This document shows, one piece after another, positions 24,068 to 31,926 of a stretch of DNA of 31,926 bases. The notes under the pieces were generated by a model. That model was not told the origin of the DNA. It saw only the letters and a program-made list of their open reading frames with translations, and did no database searches. The DNA comes from Candidatus Sumerlaeota bacterium (GTDB taxonomy: Bacteria; Sumerlaeota; Sumerlaeia; SLMS01). Position 1 is the first letter of the stretch. Every line of letters begins with the position of its first letter. Position numbers and translations under genes: made by a program. The stretch is from contig JADZDZ010000024.1 of assembly GCA_020850785.1 (NCBI GenBank), forward strand, positions 1 to 31,926. Reading direction: 5' to 3'.

Positions 24068-25297
24068 ATGTCCGTCCTGCCAAGGTTAGTCGCCACAATC
24101 CAACTGCTGCTAATCCTCGCGGGCATCGCCGCCGTCGCGCGGTTCCACGGCAGCGCGCTTTCCTTCGGACCAACCACCGGCCTGCTGGGTGCGTTCGTGA
24201 TTTGCGCGGTCGGCGTTGGCGCGGCGTCGCTCAGTGCGAACATTCACTATGCCGCGCGACATCTCTACAACATGCACTACGCGGCGATTGTTGGCACGGT
24301 CTCCGTGGTGTGGGGCTTGCAGATTCTTCCGGCGCTGGAGATTGAATGGTGGCTTCGCGCGTTCCTGGCGGGGTGCCTTGCGCTTTCGGCGCCGTGGACG
24401 CTGATGCACCTTGCCGCGAGCGCGGCGAATCGCCGCAGCACCACGCTGGCCATCGCGGCGGCGACCATGTGTGCGGCCTTCGCGGCGTTGCATCCCGCGT
24501 CCATCGTGCTGCTCACGGTGCTGGTGGGGCTGTCTGTGCTCGGTGTCTGGCTGCCCACGCGAAAAAATGACGGGGAGCAGCCCGCCCCCATGGCGTCGAA
24601 GTCGTGGGGGGCCACGGCATTCCTGATGTTCAACCTCGTGGTGGCCTGCGGCCTTGGTGTGATGATCCTGATCTTTTTCATGCACACCTACGCCATCGCG
24701 GTCGATGGAGAGGCTGGCGTGGTCGCGACGAATACCGCTGATTTTGACTTCGGGAATTTGTCCGGCGCGGAAGGTGTCCTGAAGCTTGCACTGGCGCGCA
24801 TCGCCGGCAGCGTGGCTGGTCTGGTGCTCGTTCCCGTCTCAGTCTTTCTTTGGCCTACGGCGGTGCGGAGCCGCACGACGATGATGCTCGCCGCCGCCTG
24901 CATGACGACGGCCGCCGCCTGTGGTGCGCAACAATCCCTCGTGCCGGGAATTGTCTGCGGTGGAATCAGCGCCTTGCTGCTCTGCATGGCGACAGTGGCT
25001 TGCGCGGAAGGGGCGCGCGGCACGCGTTGGCCCCACGCGATCATCGCAGGCGCCGCCGCCGCCACGATCCTGCTTCAGGTGTTTTCCGGGAGGCTGCGAA
25101 ATCCATCGTCGTCCCTTGTTCCCTTCCTTCTGGAATCGCTCTACCTTGCGATCCTCTGGTGCGCGGCCTACTTCGGCGGTTTTCGCGTGATCAGGGTACG
25201 GGCGGATATTGCCGCCGGGCTTGTTGAAAAGCCCGCCGCGCCCAATTCACCACGGTATCGGCCTCCCTCCCTCGGTCAGACACCACCGCACCCGTGA
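24068..25297 (+). CDS. Polytopic membrane protein of unknown function
   Basis: I do not recognise this protein. The 409 residues hold about twelve hydrophobic segments (approximately 6-24, 36-56, 70-90, 97-117, 125-141, 144-162, 182-207, 241-262, 272-290, 293-312, 322-339, 350-372). A hydrophilic loop (163-181) lies after the sixth, and a longer one (208-240, containing AVDGEAGVVATNTADFDFGN) after the seventh. The C-terminal 35 residues are Pro-rich and polar. Several histidines and Asn lie within the first helices (ANIHYAARHLYNMHYAA), which could be of functional interest. No transporter signature is clear to me. The gene starts 43 bases after the L,D-transpeptidase gene on the same strand, and mutS2 follows at 102 bases. 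Confidence 0.7.
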   Translation: MSVLPRLVATIQLLLILAGIAAVARFHGSALSFGPTTGLLGAFVICAVGVGAASLSANIHYAARHLYNMHYAAIVGTVSVVWGLQILPALEIEWWLRAFLAGCLALSAPWTLMHLAASAANRRSTTLAIAAATMCAAFAALHPASIVLLTVLVGLSVLGVWLPTRKNDGEQPAPMASKSWGATAFLMFNLVVACGLGVMILIFFMHTYAIAVDGEAGVVATNTADFDFGNLSGAEGVLKLALARIAGSVAGLVLVPVSVFLWPTAVRSRTTMMLAAACMTTAAACGAQQSLVPGIVCGGISALLLCMATVACAEGARGTRWPHAIIAGAAAATILLQVFSGRLRNPSSSLVPFLLESLYLAILWCAAYFGGFRVIRVRADIAAGLVEKPAAPNSPRYRPPSLGQTPPHP

Positions 25298-25399
25298 GTT
25301 CCCGCCGGGAGAATCGGGCAAGAAACTCGCAATGGAGGGAAATGGCCGTGAGCGGGACACGATCCGCTTCACACTTGCTGAGCCGCGCGGTGCTGTGGG

Positions 25400-27910
25400 A
25401 TGAATCGCGCACCCGATGGAGGCATGCTGACCGTGGACGCGCAAACGCGCGAGACGCTACAATTTGATCTGGTGTTGGAGTTGATCGCGGGGCGCGCGAG
25501 TTCCCCGCTCGGTGCGGAATTCGTGCATGGCCTTGCGCCGCTTCCCGATGCGGAGGCCATCGAATCGCGCTTTGCGCTGCTGCGCGACCTGATGCGATTG
25601 CTCGCGGGGAACCAGTCGTTGCCGCTGGGCGGGCTTGCGGACGTGCGTGGGCTCCTGCGGAAGGTGGGCGTCGCGGGCACGGCGCTCGATGAGGAGGACC
25701 TGCAGCCGCTTGCCGCCTTCGTGCAGATCACAAATCGCCTTTGTGTCTTTCGCGATCGCAACCGGGAGGATATTCCCGCTCTTGCGGGCCTGCTGGATGA
25801 ATTGACGCGTGATGATGAGCTTGAATCGGAGCTGTCCGCGATTCTCGATCGTGACGGTCGCATTCGGGACGATGCGTCGCGCGAACTGCTGTCCGCACGC
25901 CAGAACCTGCGCACTGCGGAGGCGAACCTGCTGAAGACGGTCAACCGCCTCGTGGGTGAGTTGCATCAGCGCGGCGTTCTTCAGGATCAGTTTTCCACCA
26001 TTCGCAACGGCCGCCATGTGTTTCCCCTGAAGAGCGGATCGCGCGGGCGCGTGGCGGGAATTTTTCACGGCGGCTCCGGTTCCGGCGAAACGGTTTACGT
26101 GGAGCCGAACGAGGTCGTGGAGGCTGGCAACGACGTGGAAATGCGTCGCGAGAAGGAACGGCAGGAGGTCCACCGCATCCTGCTTCGCGTCACGGAACAG
26201 GTGCGCCCGCGCGTGCCTGCGGCGCTTCACACGATTGAAGTGCTTGGCGAGGTCGATGGCCTTCATGCGCTTGCACGTGTGGCCGTGGAGAAGGCGGGGG
26301 GGATTCCGTCGTTGCTTGAATCGGGGGCGCCGCGGCTGATCAACGCGCATCATCCGCTGCTGAACCTTCGCGGCGGCAGCAGCGTTCCCATCACCATGAT
26401 GCCGGATCGGACGGATCGCTGCATTGTCCTGTCGGGACCCAACGCGGGTGGAAAAACCACCGCGATGAAAACGCTGGGGCTGCTGGCGGCGCTCGTGCAA
26501 TGCGGCGCGCCCATTCCCGCGTTCCCGGACACGGCGATTCCGGTCTATGCGAACATCCTGACGGACATCGGCGATCATCAGGACATTCAGCGCGGGCTTT
26601 CCACGTTCAGCGGGCACCTGCGCCGCATTCGTGAAATTTATGATCAGTGCGATCGTGATTCGCTGGTGTTGCTGGATGAGCTTGGGACGGGAACCGATCC
26701 GCAGGAGGGGAGCGCGCTCGCGCTTGCGCTGCTTGAGACGTTCTGCAATCGCGCCGCGCTGACGATGACAACGAGCCACTTGGACAATGTGAAGGTTTGG
26801 GCGGAGGACGCCGAGGGTGCACGCAACGCATCGTTCTCGCTGGACCCACACACGCACGCGCCGACGTTTGCGCTGCGGCTCGACCTTCCCGGCGCCAGCG
26901 AGGCGCTTGAAATTGCGCAACGCGAAGGAATCCCCGCAGAGGTGCTGCACAAGGCGCGCGCTCTTGTGGGACAGCGTCACCTTGAAATGGGGGAGATGCT
27001 GCGGCGCATTGAGGATCGTGATCGCCGCCTTGCGGTGGCGGTGCGCGATGCGGAGGCGCGTGCGCAGTCGTTGGCGGAACAGGAGAAGGTGGCGCGCGCC
27101 CGTGCGGAATTGCTTAGGGAAGAGCGCCGCCTTCAGCGCGAGGCAGCACTGCGCGAGAAGGAAAAGACGATCGCGGAGACCCGCGAGAAACTGGAACGCA
27201 TGATCGCTGAACTTCCTGCGGAGGACGATCTGCAGCGCCGCAAGGAGTTCCTCATTCGCGCCCGCGCGGAAGCGATCCGCGATCAGGGACTCACTGCGGC
27301 GGAGCGGCTGAAGCTGGCGCAGTATTCCGTGGAAACGGGCGAGTTTGTGATTGGCCAGAAAATTTTCCTGAAAACGCTTCGTCAATGGGGCACCATCACG
27401 CAGCTTGACGAGGATAGGAAGGTTCGGTTGCTGGTGGGTGCGATGCCCGTGTGGGCGAAGCGCGAGGACCTGCTGGACCATGATCCCGCAGAGCGCCACG
27501 CGGAGCAGCGCCAGGCCGCCGATGATCTTGCCACGAAGGGGCGCGCGCACGGCGGAAAGCGCAGCCGTCGCATCAAGAATGCGCTTCGCGATGCGGAGGA
27601 ATACAGCGGCCCGACCGCGCGCACGTCGGTGACGCTTGGGGGGCGAACGGTGCCGAATTACTCACGCCCTGATTCCATGATGCTGGACCTCCATGGTTTT
27701 CGCGTGGAGGAAGCGATTCGCGCCATCGACAAGTTTCTCGATCAATCGCTGCTCTCCAGTTTCCCCTATGTGAAGATCAATCATGGGACGGGGACCGGCA
27801 GGCTCTACAAGGCTGTGCATGAATATCTGCGCACGCATCCCAGCGTGAAGAGTTACAACTTCGCCACCTCTGATGAAGGGGGCGGGGGCGTGACCATTGT
27901 GAGGTTGTAG
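25400..27910 (+). CDS. mutS2: MutS2 family ATPase/endonuclease
   Basis: MutS2 proteins lack mismatch recognition; family members suppress homologous recombination or split collided ribosomes (RqcU role), in the cytoplasm. The 836-residue product has the MutS core and clamp region (about 1-330). The ABC ATPase follows with Walker A GPNAGGKTTAMKT (346-358), Walker B LVLLDELGTGTDPQEG (422-437) and the ST-rich switch TMTTSHLDN. Next comes a long Arg/Glu-rich coiled coil (about 520-650). A KOW-like linker and the C-terminal Smr nuclease domain complete it (about 758-836, LDLHGFRVEEAI and INHGTGTGRLYKAV). The Smr motifs LDLHG and HGxGxG are intact. The start is uncertain: ATG 25400 or ATG 25424. 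Length is near the family norm of about 780. Confidence 0.94.
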   Translation: MNRAPDGGMLTVDAQTRETLQFDLVLELIAGRASSPLGAEFVHGLAPLPDAEAIESRFALLRDLMRLLAGNQSLPLGGLADVRGLLRKVGVAGTALDEEDLQPLAAFVQITNRLCVFRDRNREDIPALAGLLDELTRDDELESELSAILDRDGRIRDDASRELLSARQNLRTAEANLLKTVNRLVGELHQRGVLQDQFSTIRNGRHVFPLKSGSRGRVAGIFHGGSGSGETVYVEPNEVVEAGNDVEMRREKERQEVHRILLRVTEQVRPRVPAALHTIEVLGEVDGLHALARVAVEKAGGIPSLLESGAPRLINAHHPLLNLRGGSSVPITMMPDRTDRCIVLSGPNAGGKTTAMKTLGLLAALVQCGAPIPAFPDTAIPVYANILTDIGDHQDIQRGLSTFSGHLRRIREIYDQCDRDSLVLLDELGTGTDPQEGSALALALLETFCNRAALTMTTSHLDNVKVWAEDAEGARNASFSLDPHTHAPTFALRLDLPGASEALEIAQREGIPAEVLHKARALVGQRHLEMGEMLRRIEDRDRRLAVAVRDAEARAQSLAEQEKVARARAELLREERRLQREAALREKEKTIAETREKLERMIAELPAEDDLQRRKEFLIRARAEAIRDQGLTAAERLKLAQYSVETGEFVIGQKIFLKTLRQWGTITQLDEDRKVRLLVGAMPVWAKREDLLDHDPAERHAEQRQAADDLATKGRAHGGKRSRRIKNALRDAEEYSGPTARTSVTLGGRTVPNYSRPDSMMLDLHGFRVEEAIRAIDKFLDQSLLSSFPYVKINHGTGTGRLYKAVHEYLRTHPSVKSYNFATSDEGGGGVTIVRL

Positions 27911-27924
27911 CGGTTGGTTGAATT

Positions 27925-27954
27925 GTGACGGCGTGAAGGATGCGCGGCCGTCAC
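27925..27954. terminator. Possible bidirectional hairpin between convergent genes
   Basis: GTGACGGC (27925-27932) and GCCGTCAC (27947-27954) form a perfect 8-bp stem with a 14-base loop in the 56-base gap between mutS2 (+) and the phosphatase-like gene (-). Neither strand has a clear T-run, so it would be a weak or factor-assisted terminator. Confidence 0.45.
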
Positions 27955-27966
27955 CACAGGAACGTG

Positions 27967-28380
27967 TTACTTGTGGAGGGTTTGCATCGCGCGTTTTTCA
28001 AGGTCCTGCGCGTGCTCCGACAGACGACCTTCATCGGCCTTCAATCCCGTCACCTGGTTGATCAGGCGCATCGCCTCCGGAGAACTGAATCCCATTTCAG
28101 CCAGATAGGCACCCACGATCGTTGCGCCGCTGGCACCAACGGCCAGAACGCGTCGCCCGGCGAGGAGGCTTTCCCGAAGGAAGTCCACCCCGTCGCGCAG
28201 GTGTTCCTTCCCCAGCGAGCCATCCTTGTTTGCGGGGCGGTAGTACAGCTTGATGTCATCGCCGAACATGCCGCCGCTGCCGAAATAGAGGATCGCCTGA
28301 ATGCGGTGCTGCTTCAGGAAGAACGGATCATTCGCCTCGCTCAAGCTGGAGAGGTACAGGCGGTCTAGGATGCGTTGCAT
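27967..28380 (-). CDS. Dual-specificity-phosphatase-like protein lacking the catalytic Cys/Arg
   Basis: The 137-residue protein matches the shape of a small dual-specificity phosphatase. It starts MQRILDRLYLSSLSEANDPFFL (compare the family's I-x-x-x-L-Y-L-G-S). It then has IQAILYFGSG, LRDGVDFLRESLLAGRRVLA and VGAYLAEMGFSSPEAMRLINQV, the last being the helix after the P-loop. However, the phosphate-binding loop H-C-x-x-G-x-S-R reads V-G-A-S-G-A-T-I (81-88), so both the nucleophilic Cys and the phosphate-binding Arg are gone. I infer a pseudophosphatase that binds a phosphoprotein or other partner rather than hydrolysing. The assignment rests on pattern rather than a search. The gene diverges from the receiver/PATAN-like gene, with a shared 165-base upstream region. 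Confidence 0.55.
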   Translation of the reverse strand: MQRILDRLYLSSLSEANDPFFLKQHRIQAILYFGSGGMFGDDIKLYYRPANKDGSLGKEHLRDGVDFLRESLLAGRRVLAVGASGATIVGAYLAEMGFSSPEAMRLINQVTGLKADEGRLSEHAQDLEKRAMQTLHK

Positions 28381-28521
28381 GGTGGGCGGGTCCGCGTGGT
28401 GGTTTTCGGATCAACCGGCACCGTCCAGACACACCCTGAACACGGTCAAGAAAGATGATGAGAAGGAGCGCAAATCCCCAAATATGCGCGCGTTATCTGT
28501 TTGACGACCCGGCGGGAATGT

Positions 28522-28543
28522 GTTGAATCGCCTCAGATTCAAC
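28522..28543. promoter_or_regulatory. Inverted repeat just upstream of the PATAN-protein start
   Basis: GTTGAATC (28522-28529) and GATTCAAC (28536-28543) form a perfect 8-bp inverted repeat with a 6-base spacer, ending 2 bases before the ATG at 28546. It occupies the ribosome-binding region, where no Shine-Dalgarno is visible, so it could be an operator or an mRNA hairpin controlling translation. The half site GTTGAATC also occurs at 21975-21982 in the toxin-antitoxin promoter. Confidence 0.5.
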
Positions 28544-28545
28544 CA

Positions 28546-29400
28546 ATGGCGCACAGAAGTCTAAACTCTCTGGTATTTGCCGGGTTCGACGTAACCACGG
28601 CGGCCACCCTCATTTCCATGATGGGCGATGAAGGGGTGCCGGGGGACCTGCGCATTGTGCAGGGCGTCAACGTTGAGCCATGGGAGAGCGCGCGCACCGG
28701 CCTGATGATCATCGGCATGTCCCCCAGCACGGACGTTGGGCGGGTCTCGCAGTTGATCCAGAATCGCACGACCTACTGGGAGGTTGCCGTCTGCATCCCC
28801 TCGGTGCTCTCCTATTACTCCGTCGCATTGCTGGCGCAGGGAGCCGTGAAGGTCCTGCTGCATCCTGAAGAGGACCTCTCCGGCGCGAAGAAGGAACTCA
28901 TCGCGCTGCTGCGCTCACTCTCGCAACTGCACAGCGATGCCTTCGGCCTTGAAGTCGCCGACCTGATTCAGCTTTACGGCGAAAAGCGCATGGCGAAGAC
29001 CATTCGCCTGACCGGCGCCGGTTGTGTTGGCTCGATCTTCCTCAACAACGGCCTCGTCATTCATGCGGAAACCATGGATGAAGAGGAAGGGATGACGGCC
29101 TTCCGCCATTTGATCACGATCGAAAATCCCGACATCCGCGTTCACAAGGGGTGCCTGACGGAAAAGAAATCCATCGGTATTCCCGCCATGAGCGCGTTGC
29201 TGGAAGGATCGCGACAGGTGGATGAAATCCAGCGCGATAACGGGAACGCCGCGCTGGGCAACGGGTTCGCTGACAATGACAGCCTCGATTTGGCACCAGT
29301 CCCGGAGGAACTCAACACGGCGGCGCAGCCAACAAGGGCGACGAAGCAATTCGATCCGCTCAAGAACCTCTTCGCGGACGAAGACTTCGATCATCATTGA
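28546..29400 (+). CDS. Degenerate receiver-like domain plus PATAN (DUF4388) protein
   Basis: The 284-residue product (ATG 28546; an upstream TTG at 28501 is an alternative) has two parts. Residues 5-122 follow a response-regulator receiver pattern: LVFAGFDV, LMIIGMSPS, VAVCIPSVLS, ALLAQGAVKVLLHPEE. The phospho-accepting Asp is replaced by Gly57, and the conserved Lys before Pro by His106, so it would not be phosphorylated in the usual way. Residues about 133-228 form a PATAN/DUF4388 domain. It has LEVADLIQLYGEKRMAKTIRLTG and CVGSIFLNNGLVIHAETMDEEEGMTAFRHLI, then the closing SALLEGSRQVDE. PATAN domains bind receivers or small-GTPase-type partners in gliding and pilus signalling. The tail is acidic. 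The gene diverges from the pseudophosphatase gene. The receiver assignment is my inference. Confidence 0.72.
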   Translation: MAHRSLNSLVFAGFDVTTAATLISMMGDEGVPGDLRIVQGVNVEPWESARTGLMIIGMSPSTDVGRVSQLIQNRTTYWEVAVCIPSVLSYYSVALLAQGAVKVLLHPEEDLSGAKKELIALLRSLSQLHSDAFGLEVADLIQLYGEKRMAKTIRLTGAGCVGSIFLNNGLVIHAETMDEEEGMTAFRHLITIENPDIRVHKGCLTEKKSIGIPAMSALLEGSRQVDEIQRDNGNAALGNGFADNDSLDLAPVPEELNTAAQPTRATKQFDPLKNLFADEDFDHH

Positions 29401-29733
29401 ATGATGGTTCCGCCGTCGCTCGCAAGCAGCGCGCAGCGGGACGCGATCCAGTTACAAAATTATTCGGAATTTTCAGGGATGCTCCAAAAGGAGCGGGCCG
29501 TCGGGAACTTTGGCACAGGCTCCGCTGTCACATCCAGTGCTCAGTCGTCCGGACTTCCTGTCCGAGAAAACAAATAGCCCGCCCTGGATTCGTCCGGGCG
29601 GGCTACCTGTCGCTCAGCCTAGGTGGGTAGAAACTACCTAGAATAGGTGGGAGAATTGTTTTTCCCGGATGCACCCGCAAGCCCATTTTGGGGCATTTCA
29701 CGGTGAAAAAACGGATTTTTACGGTGCGGGCTA
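29401..29733. other. Intergenic region between the PATAN gene and lepA
   Basis: A 333-base gap between convergent genes. It holds the lepA terminator (29562-29605), small hairpins GCTCC-AAAA-GGAGC (29481-29494) and CGGAC-TTCCT-GTCCG (29550-29564), and a TAGGTGGG direct repeat near 29620-29650. An A/T-rich patch lies at 29704-29721 just after lepA. A short open frame crosses it but has no supporting signal, so I leave it out. Confidence 0.5.
29562..29605 (-). terminator. Rho-independent terminator after lepA
   Basis: Read on the minus strand, a perfect 10-bp stem (29605-29596 with 29584-29575) around an 11-base loop is followed by TTTGTTTTCT (29574-29565). It lies about 130 bases downstream of the lepA stop. 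On the + strand no T-run follows. Confidence 0.8.
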
Positions 29734-31533
<1,800 letters not shown>

Positions 31534-31750
31534 CGCGGCGTTACTCCATTCGGGTGAAGACGTTCACAAGGCTACGGCGATGAGCATGATGCAGGCTCCG
31601 CGCCGTTCCAATTCCAACGGCGCGAAGGCGGGGGAGCGTAGGGTCACACTGCGGGGGCCGTCAAAGGTTTAACGGGGGAACCTGTTGCGGATTCGGGCCG
31701 CTGGAGTGAGCATTTTACCAGCTTTGATCCCAAATCCCGGTGCTTCCGCC

Positions 31751-31926
31751 ATGTTTCGGCCGCTCTTTCTTCTGCTCATGATCCTCGGAATGGCAGCGCC
31801 CGCCTTCGCCCAGCCCATCCGCACGATCACCATTGAGGCCACCGTTCCCGATGGCACTGGCACGGTTTTCATCCCCGGCAGCATCCCCGAACTGGGCAAT
31901 TGGGACACAGGAAAGGTGGCCATGGA
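31751..31926 (+). CDS. Secreted CBM20 (starch-binding) domain protein, 3' end outside the window
   Basis: Only the first 58 codons lie inside the window, and no stop is reached. The ATG at 31751 gives a clear signal peptide (MFRPLFLLLMILGMAAPAFA, cleavage after AFA). The beginning of a carbohydrate-binding module 20 follows: TITIEATVPDGTGTVFIPGS and then IPELGNWDTGKVAM. The I-P-E-L-G-N-W-D signature is diagnostic of CBM20 starch-binding domains. In secreted proteins these modules are attached to amylases, glucoamylases, esterases or unknown domains, so the catalytic part cannot be given. The gene diverges from lepA; the 217-base gap between them shows no obvious promoter motif or Shine-Dalgarno. 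Confidence 0.85.
   Translation, partial: MFRPLFLLLMILGMAAPAFAQPIRTITIEATVPDGTGTVFIPGSIPELGNWDTGKVAM

Noticed and set aside
25457..27550. Very long reverse frame (697 codons) opposite mutS2
   Set aside because: Arg/His-rich shadow of a GC-rich gene whose forward frame has complete MutS2 and Smr motifs.
29397..29630. 77-codon open frame after the PATAN gene
   Set aside because: No ribosome-binding site, composition unlike a protein, and it runs through the lepA terminator hairpin.
29619..29655. TAGGTGGG repeats and CTAGGT/ACCTAG pairing near the lepA end
   Set aside because: The pairing needs a bulge and no T-run follows; the nearby 29575-29605 hairpin is the better terminator.

Overview
The window looks like a chromosomal segment of a GC-rich, Gram-negative, free-living bacterium. 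Outer-membrane biogenesis is implied by an apolipoprotein N-acyltransferase, a secretin, a YkuD-type L,D-transpeptidase and a complete ZnuABC/Fur-family zinc-uptake locus. The mix also includes tandem EutN/CcmL vertex proteins, a prepilin family ending in a GPDK...YDPTNGTVSxGDxxRSQK module, a PATAN/DUF4388 protein and a secreted CBM20 protein. That mix resembles deep lineages around the PVC group, Sumerlaeota (BRC1) or Hydrogenedentes, but this placement is tentative and rests on recall of gene families. I see no rRNA, tRNA, CRISPR array, insertion sequence or phage module.

Layout, left to right. 1-708 (+) is the 3' part of a secreted SGNH hydrolase gene, closed by a strong terminator. 796-5150 (-) is a compact reverse-strand gene run: ymdB-like phosphoesterase, an unrecognised secreted protein, a small membrane PASTA protein, dtd and lnt. 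Across a 319-base divergent gap lies a secretin (5470-7926, +) with its own terminator. 8107-11414 (+) holds a GT4 glycosyltransferase overlapping recD2. 11593-15723 (+) is a tight run: two bacterial-microcompartment vertex genes, a phosphodiester-glycosidase-domain protein, an aldo/keto reductase and an ornithine carbamoyltransferase. The last of these overlaps tail-to-tail with znuB of the znuA-znuC-znuB operon (15714-18182, -). znuA diverges from a Fur/Zur gene (18217-18588, +), and a perfect 7-bp inverted repeat lies at the znuA start.

18602-19300 (-) is a GT2 glycosyltransferase. 19438-20526 (+) is a PilT-type ATPase, followed by a prepilin and the remnant of a second prepilin, then a terminator (21847-21880). 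22004-22692 (+) is a VapBC-type toxin-antitoxin pair. Next come a TPR-LysM-YkuD L,D-transpeptidase, a roughly 12-helix unknown membrane protein and mutS2 (to 27910). 27967-28380 (-) encodes a dual-specificity-phosphatase-like protein lacking the catalytic Cys and Arg. It faces a degenerate-receiver plus PATAN protein (28546-29400, +). 29734-31533 (-) is lepA with a TTG start and its own terminator. 31751 onward (+) is the beginning of a secreted CBM20 protein cut by the window edge.

Functional links: secretin, PilT and prepilins point to a type IV pilus or type II secretion machine spread over several loci. Lnt, L,D-transpeptidase, PASTA protein and glycosyltransferases serve the envelope. 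ZnuABC and the Fur-family protein form a self-contained zinc-homeostasis unit. No convincing new defence system is present. The least ordinary items are the two vertex proteins without shell hexamers, the scarred prepilin pair and the divergent pair of proteins with degenerate signalling domains.
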